Below are positions 6,737 through 10,118 of a DNA stretch of 10,118 nucleotides, piece after piece. Position 1 is the stretch's first letter; the number at the start of each line of letters is the position of its first letter. This DNA comes from Avimuribaculum sp964395975 (GTDB lineage: Bacteria > Bacteroidota > Bacteroidia > Bacteroidales > Muribaculaceae). The stretch lies in NCBI GenBank assembly GCA_964395975.1, contig CAYNBZ010000071.1, forward strand, positions 1 through 10,118. Direction: 5' to 3'. The position numbers were made by a program, and so were the translations under genes. The notes beneath the pieces were generated by a model. It searched no databases. It was not told where the DNA came from and was given only the letters and a program-made list of their open reading frames with translations.

Positions 6737-8359
6737 CTATTTCTTTTCCTTGTCAATAGGAATATTGTCCTGCAATGCCCCGGCAGCACTGCCGGCAACT
6801 GTAATGCCAAAGCAATCCTTGACAGCTTTGCGTATATCTTGGGCATCACGACCATCCTCCTTCAGTATCGTCAATATGGCTTTGATATAGTGGTCTTTGT
6901 TTCGTAAGCCGCACAATACTGCCACATTGCTGTTGGTGATGATTGTTTTTTCGTTGAACACCTTGAGCACGGCAGCATAGTCTTCTCGTTGTTCGTAAAC
7001 GTGGAATTGCCGACACATTTCATCATACATCCCTCGCGGATTGATTTCATGCACGAGGTCTAACATGTGGTTTTCAAGAGCGTTGATATTTTGGAATTTA
7101 CGGTCTATGCGCATTTCCACACTGCTTTTTACACGATGGCGAACGTGCATCAATGCCTGTTGTTTGAGAACGGAACGGAACATATTGATAACCGCTTTTT
7201 TCACTTTTACGAATACCCGTGTATCGTCCTTGTGGTAATGGCGTGCCACCGTTCGCACCACGCCTTCGAGCATAAGAATATTCTCTATTTCGGCTACATC
7301 CGGCACCAGAATCTTTTTCTGTCTCAAGTATGCCACCTCATGGTCGTTACGACGGTCACGGTCAACAATGCCATGACTGTCGAGATGGTGGAACGACTGC
7401 ATGTCGTTGAACGCCCGCGTCACTTCTATCACCTTGTTGCAACTGCCCACAGGCTTCACAGTGTATTCCGTGAATATCAGCGGATACAGTTTCGAATCGA
7501 TGCTGTGAATTTCATCCCCCTCTATAAACAGCACAGGCTTGCGGCTGCCAAGTATGTCGAAATATATTTCATCGGGAAAAGTCGAATTAGAAACTATTTG
7601 ATAGTCCCAAGCCTCATTCATGCTGTCATAGTTGCGCACCCACACACATACGTTGTCGATACGCGACGATGCAAACTCTATATCATGGGTGTTATAGATA
7701 AACGTACAGTCAGGCCGCATTTCTTCTATGACATTCCACAGGGTTTGCATAATGGAGTGGTGGAGAAATATTTCAGGAGAATCGACAAAAATCACAGCTT
7801 CGGGCATCGCATACAGCACGGCTCCGATATAATACAACACTGCCTTTTCGCCGTTAGACAGCAATTGCGAGCTATAAGGCTTGTGGTCATTGTCGTTTGA
7901 CGAGAAAAGCAACTTCCCATCAAAACGGAAAACCTTGTTCTGCGGGAAAACCTTGATCCAACGATTCAATACATCATCAAGCCGTGTGCATGGCATCTCT
8001 AACCTATCGCCGCTTTTCAACCGTGCCTTGTAAGTGAGCATGTCGATAAATTCATCGTGCATCAATAGGTAAATAAGCCGTTCAAACTCACTTTCGGCAG
8101 CCCCTCTGATGATATGTGTCATTGTAGAGCGTTCATTGTAGAGCATGTCGATTGAACCTTCAAGTTTGCTTACCGATGTCGTTGGAAATATTGCTCTTAG
8201 AGCCGACAACTTGAAAGCCCTATGTGGAAACATTTCCATAAGTCGTGCACTGAAACGTGTCTTGCCTGCACCATTGGCACCTATCACAGTCACACGTTTG
8301 GCATTGTTTATCACATCGGGGGTGTTCCCGTTAGTTTTGTCAGGCAATATTATGTTCAT
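6737..8359 (-). CDS. AAA/ABC-type ATPase fused to DUF4435 TOPRIM-like domain (PARIS AriA-AriB-like)
   Basis: A 540-residue cytoplasmic protein in two halves. Residues about 15-240 are an ABC/OLD-type ATPase: Walker A GANGAGKT (27-34), signature LLSNGEKAVLY (166-176), Walker B VIFVDSPE (189-196) and the H-loop THD (H225). Residues about 268-365 match DUF4435, a TOPRIM-like fold: VLFIEGDE with E280, DRD at D333/D335, and the conserved-looking AEIENIL (356-362). The remaining 170 residues are mostly helical and basic. Together these resemble a fusion of AriA (ATPase) and AriB (DUF4435 nuclease) of the PARIS anti-phage system, in which the ATPase senses a phage protein and releases the nuclease. 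An OLD-like or Septu-like nuclease is the main alternative. The residue after the Walker B aspartate is S194, where many relatives have glutamate. The ATG at 8359 follows a good promoter box. The DUF6377 regulator lies 27 bases downstream, and a recombinase is divergent, as in a defence island. Domain identity is solid; the biological role is inferred. Confidence 0.85.
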   Translation of the reverse strand: MNIILPDKTNGNTPDVINNAKRVTVIGANGAGKTRFSARLMEMFPHRAFKLSALRAIFPTTSVSKLEGSIDMLYNERSTMTHIIRGAAESEFERLIYLLMHDEFIDMLTYKARLKSGDRLEMPCTRLDDVLNRWIKVFPQNKVFRFDGKLLFSSNDNDHKPYSSQLLSNGEKAVLYYIGAVLYAMPEAVIFVDSPEIFLHHSIMQTLWNVIEEMRPDCTFIYNTHDIEFASSRIDNVCVWVRNYDSMNEAWDYQIVSNSTFPDEIYFDILGSRKPVLFIEGDEIHSIDSKLYPLIFTEYTVKPVGSCNKVIEVTRAFNDMQSFHHLDSHGIVDRDRRNDHEVAYLRQKKILVPDVAEIENILMLEGVVRTVARHYHKDDTRVFVKVKKAVINMFRSVLKQQALMHVRHRVKSSVEMRIDRKFQNINALENHMLDLVHEINPRGMYDEMCRQFHVYEQREDYAAVLKVFNEKTIITNSNVAVLCGLRNKDHYIKAILTILKEDGRDAQDIRKAVKDCFGITVAGSAAGALQDNIPIDKEKK

Positions 8360-8393
8360 GTCTGTTAGGTTTTTTCAATGTTGATAGACTTGT

Positions 8394-8401
8394 CAAATAT
8401 A
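8394..8401 (-). promoter_or_regulatory. Putative -7 box for the ATPase-TOPRIM operon
   Basis: TATATTTG on the minus strand is a perfect TAnnTTTG match, 35 bases before the ATG at 8359; the implied leader is A-rich, as is common in Bacteroidetes. No consensus TTTG lies 19-21 bases upstream; the nearest partial is TTTC at 8426-8429 with a 24-base spacer. It would drive the ATPase and probably the DUF6377 gene behind it. Confidence 0.5.
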
Positions 8402-8486
8402 CACAAACTCGTCCATATTATGGATGAAATTCGGAGAAATAATGAACTCATGCTTGAAATAAAGTATCCCATTACCCCTCCCCTTG

Positions 8487-8570
8487 CATCAAGTCATTGA
8501 TGTCTGTCGAAGACTTCTGTGAAAACACGGGAAACCTGCATATTGCTGAAGCAACAGTGCCTTTTGGCAC
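8487..8570. repeat. Cluster of three short inverted repeats in the divergent promoter region
   Basis: The 271-base gap 8360-8630 has no gene. Between its two divergent -7 boxes lie three perfect dyads: CATCAA/TTGATG with a 4-base loop (8487-8502), TTGCT/AGCAA with a 2-base centre (8543-8554) and GTGCC/GGCAC with a TTTT loop (8557-8570). A shorter GAAG-A-CTTC palindrome sits at 8509-8517. The last two are only two bases apart and end 25 bases before the recombinase -7 box. They could be operator or recombinase-binding sites; no T tract follows, so terminators are unlikely. Confidence 0.4.
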
Positions 8571-8595
8571 AAACCGTTGCGTCACACTTGATATG

Positions 8596-8603
8596 TATAT
8601 TTG
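8596..8603 (+). promoter_or_regulatory. Putative -7 box for the tyrosine recombinase
   Basis: TATATTTG is a perfect TAnnTTTG match, 27 bases before the ATG at 8631. The implied leader is about 20 bases. A consensus -33 TTTG is not seen at 19-21 bases; the closest is TTG at 8577-8579 with a 16-base spacer. The box overlaps a TTG at 8601 that would extend the reading frame by ten codons, which argues against that longer start. Confidence 0.55.
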
Positions 8604-8630
8604 CCATATTTAAGAAAACTACGAACAAAT

Positions 8631-9833
8631 ATGGCTTCTATAAAAGTAAAGTTCCGACCCTCCACTATCGCACACCACGAGGGTACTATCTACTACCAGA
8701 TTATACACGAGAGAAAGGTGCGACAACTTATCTCGGATTACAAAGTATTCCCATCTGAATGGAATGAGAGCCGTTCAATGGTGACAACACATCATGGGAG
8801 TGAACGCAAATCATTCATTCTCTCAATCCGTGAACGTATCCGTTGGGACATTGAACGGCTAACAAAGATTGACCGAAAACTCAATGCCAACGAATTGGCA
8901 TACACAACCGATGATATAATAGATGAATTCAATCGTTATGCTGATGAATATTCCCTGTTCAACTTCATGGAAAACATAATCGCCAAACTCAAACAAAACG
9001 GCAAAGTCAGGACTTCAGAAACCTATAAATCCACACTCAACAGTTTCAAGAAGTTCCGGCATGACGAAGACATTATGCTAGACTGCCTGACATCCGAGGT
9101 TATGGAAGCTTACGAGGCATGGCACCACATGCATGGTGCCACACCCAATACCATTTCTTTCTACACACGGATACTTCGAGCTGCCTATAACCGTGCCGTT
9201 GAACATGGTATTATCGAGAATCGAAATCCTTTCAGACACGTCTATACAGGTGTTGATAAAACTATAAAACGAGCTTTACCATTACCGCTAATCAAGAAAA
9301 TCAAAATGTTGGACTTGGCGTCATCTCCTGTACTCGACTTCACCCGCGACATGTTCATGATGAGTTTTTATCTCAGAGGGATGAGCTTCATCGACATGGC
9401 TTATCTGAAAAAGACAGACCTCAAAAACGGCTATGTCACTTACCGCCGTCGTAAAACAGGCCAACAACTTATCATTGAGTGGACAAAAGAGATGCAGATG
9501 ACACTCGACAAGTATCCCGAAAATGAGAGCGACTTCCTGCTGCCTATCATCAGAACATCCCATACAAACGAAAGAAGCACTTACCGGAATGTAGGCTATA
9601 ACATCAACCACAACTTAAAAAGAATTGCAGAAATGATAGGTATCACAATCCCTTTGACCTTATACGTCGCGCGCCACAGTTGGGCTTCCGCTGCTAAAGC
9701 CAAAGGAATCCCCATAAGTGTAATCAGCGAGGGAATGGGACACGACTCGGAAATGACAACCAAAATCTATCTTGCCAACCTTGACACCTCGGTCGTGGAC
9801 AAGGCAAACTCGATAATACTCAAAAGCCTATAA
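8631..9833 (+). CDS. Bacteroidetes-type tyrosine recombinase
   Basis: A 400-residue site-specific recombinase that breaks and rejoins DNA through a 3'-phosphotyrosine. Residues about 1-80 form the arm-type DNA-binding domain typical of Bacteroidetes integrases, about 105-205 a SAM-like core-binding domain, and about 215-395 the catalytic domain. Visible catalytic positions are R249 (YLRGMSF), K275 in the beta-hairpin RRRKTGQ, R348 in YVARHSW, H371 in GMGHDS and nucleophile Y380 in KIYLANLD. The first residue of the HxxR box is tyrosine (Y345), as in many Bacteroidetes recombinases of this type, so the enzyme is probably active. The family includes integrases of mobile elements and also DNA invertases that flip promoters of surface genes. 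The ATG at 8631 was chosen because MASIKVKFRPS is the usual N-terminus and the promoter box ends just upstream. It is divergent from the ATPase-TOPRIM gene; no excisionase or element genes are seen. Confidence 0.93.
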   Translation: MASIKVKFRPSTIAHHEGTIYYQIIHERKVRQLISDYKVFPSEWNESRSMVTTHHGSERKSFILSIRERIRWDIERLTKIDRKLNANELAYTTDDIIDEFNRYADEYSLFNFMENIIAKLKQNGKVRTSETYKSTLNSFKKFRHDEDIMLDCLTSEVMEAYEAWHHMHGATPNTISFYTRILRAAYNRAVEHGIIENRNPFRHVYTGVDKTIKRALPLPLIKKIKMLDLASSPVLDFTRDMFMMSFYLRGMSFIDMAYLKKTDLKNGYVTYRRRKTGQQLIIEWTKEMQMTLDKYPENESDFLLPIIRTSHTNERSTYRNVGYNINHNLKRIAEMIGITIPLTLYVARHSWASAAKAKGIPISVISEGMGHDSEMTTKIYLANLDTSVVDKANSIILKSL

Positions 9834-9855
9834 AAGAATGAAATGTCTCAGCTCC

Positions 9856-9885
9856 ATGTTGTTTTGAGGCTAATTTGAACAACAT
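9856..9885 (+). repeat. 8-bp inverted repeat downstream of the recombinase
   Basis: ATGTTGTT (9856-9863) and AACAACAT (9878-9885) form a perfect 8-bp dyad with a 14-base loop, starting 22 bases past the recombinase stop. No T tract follows, so as an intrinsic terminator it is weak. It could equally be a recombinase-binding site or an mRNA 3'-end stabiliser. Confidence 0.35.
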
Positions 9886-9996
9886 TCAATATAAATCTTG
9901 CTAAACAACACCACATTAAAGAAATTCGGAAGTATCTATTTTGGTCTTGCTTCTTTCAAATTAAATACACTTCGTTGCCCATAAAGGACTTTCAAG

Positions 9997-10061
9997 GCTA
10001 AAATATATACTCTTACATACTTCTGTTGGTGTTTTCTTAACTTTATGAAAGGTATTTTAGC
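9997..10061. repeat. 9-bp inverted repeat pair, 47 bases apart
   Basis: GCTAAAATA (9997-10005) and TATTTTAGC (10053-10061) are perfect inverted copies. The right copy directly abuts the ATATT tandem array. The rest of 9834-10118 holds no open reading frame of note. The pair might bracket a small invertible or hairpin-forming segment in front of the outward promoter; AT-richness makes chance a real alternative. Confidence 0.35.
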
Positions 10062-10105
10062 TATTATATTATATTATATTATATTATATTATATTATATT
10101 ATATT
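10062..10105. repeat. ATATT pentanucleotide tandem repeat
   Basis: Eight perfect copies of ATATT (10066-10105) are preceded by a partial TATT copy (10062-10065), giving 44 bases without interruption. Tracts of this kind are prone to replication slippage in 5-base steps. It ends exactly at a promoter -7 box, so a length change would alter the spacing of promoter elements of the gene beyond the right edge. Confidence 0.95.
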
Positions 10106-10107
10106 TG
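10100..10107 (+). promoter_or_regulatory. Outward-facing -7 box fused to the ATATT repeat
   Basis: TATATTTG is a perfect TAnnTTTG match formed by the last repeat unit plus the following TG. With the present repeat number, the region 19-21 bases upstream is pure ATATT and offers no TTTG. A T-rich element (TTTTAG, 10055-10060) lies just before the array, 41 bases from the box when measured from its T4 run. The gene it would drive starts beyond the window. Confidence 0.5.
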
Positions 10108-10118
10108 CAGCGTTCAAG

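Larger units (their letters stand above)
8426..9930. repeat. 10-bp direct repeats flanking the recombinase gene
   Basis: GAAATTCGGA occurs at 8426-8435 and 9921-9930, in the same orientation on either side of the recombinase gene (the span given runs from the first copy to the second). Such a pair could be a core site for excision of the recombinase segment or a footprint of insertion. Ten bases is short enough that chance cannot be excluded. Confidence 0.25.

Noticed and set aside
7067..7900. Long plus-strand open frame of 277 codons inside the ATPase-TOPRIM gene
   Set aside because: It is antisense to a gene with clear catalytic motifs, shows no recognisable domain and has unusual H/Y-rich composition typical of a reverse-strand shadow.
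8779..9801. Loss of the HxxR histidine in the recombinase (Y345) as a sign of inactivity
   Set aside because: Tyrosine at this position is common among Bacteroidetes recombinases with the YVARHSW motif, and the other catalytic residues are intact.
4964..10117. AGCGTTCAA shared between 4964-4972 and 10109-10117 as possible element ends
   Set aside because: Nine bases only, no extension on either side, and the left copy sits in the leader of the secreted hydrolase gene. Chance is sufficient.

Overview
The window looks like a chromosomal segment from a Bacteroidota bacterium, probably a gut or oral Bacteroidales. Three things point there: a secreted protein with a type IX secretion C-terminal sorting tail, a DUF6377-type TPR membrane regulator, and promoter boxes matching the Bacteroidetes primary sigma consensus (TTTG, 19-21 bases, TAnnTTTG) just upstream of several start codons. 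Start sites have no evident Shine-Dalgarno sequence, as is usual in this phylum. No rRNA, tRNA, CRISPR array or transposase was seen.

The layout is four minus-strand genes followed by one plus-strand gene. Reading leftwards from the divergent region at about 8.36-8.63 kb, the minus-strand genes are: (1) a single-chain AAA/ABC-type ATPase fused to a DUF4435 TOPRIM-like domain (6737-8359); (2) 27 bases downstream, a DUF6377-type TPR-transmembrane-HTH regulator (5138-6709), probably in the same transcript; (3) a 1305-residue secreted multimodular protein with a DUF4886/SGNH hydrolase-like core, two starch-binding-module-26-like modules and a T9SS tail (1046-4963), with its own putative promoter; (4) an orphan LytTR response regulator (115-879), with the clearest promoter in the window. 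To the right, a tyrosine recombinase (8631-9833) is transcribed away from the block.

The most interesting gene is the ATPase-DUF4435 fusion. Its two halves correspond in type to AriA (ABC-like ATPase) and AriB (DUF4435 TOPRIM nuclease) of the PARIS anti-phage system, which is also known in fused form. Its position beside a tyrosine recombinase fits a defence or accessory island, but the assignment rests on motifs and needs a profile search. The DUF6377 regulator directly downstream is an unusual partner; it may belong with the ATPase or instead control the secreted protein that follows.

The right end (9834-10118) has no gene. It carries an 8-bp and a 9-bp inverted repeat and, at the very edge, about nine copies of the pentanucleotide ATATT running into a perfect TAnnTTTG box that points out of the window. 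This is a candidate slippage-controlled (phase-variable) promoter. The recombinase resembles Bacteroidetes enzymes that include DNA invertases, so both features may concern switching of the next, unseen gene.
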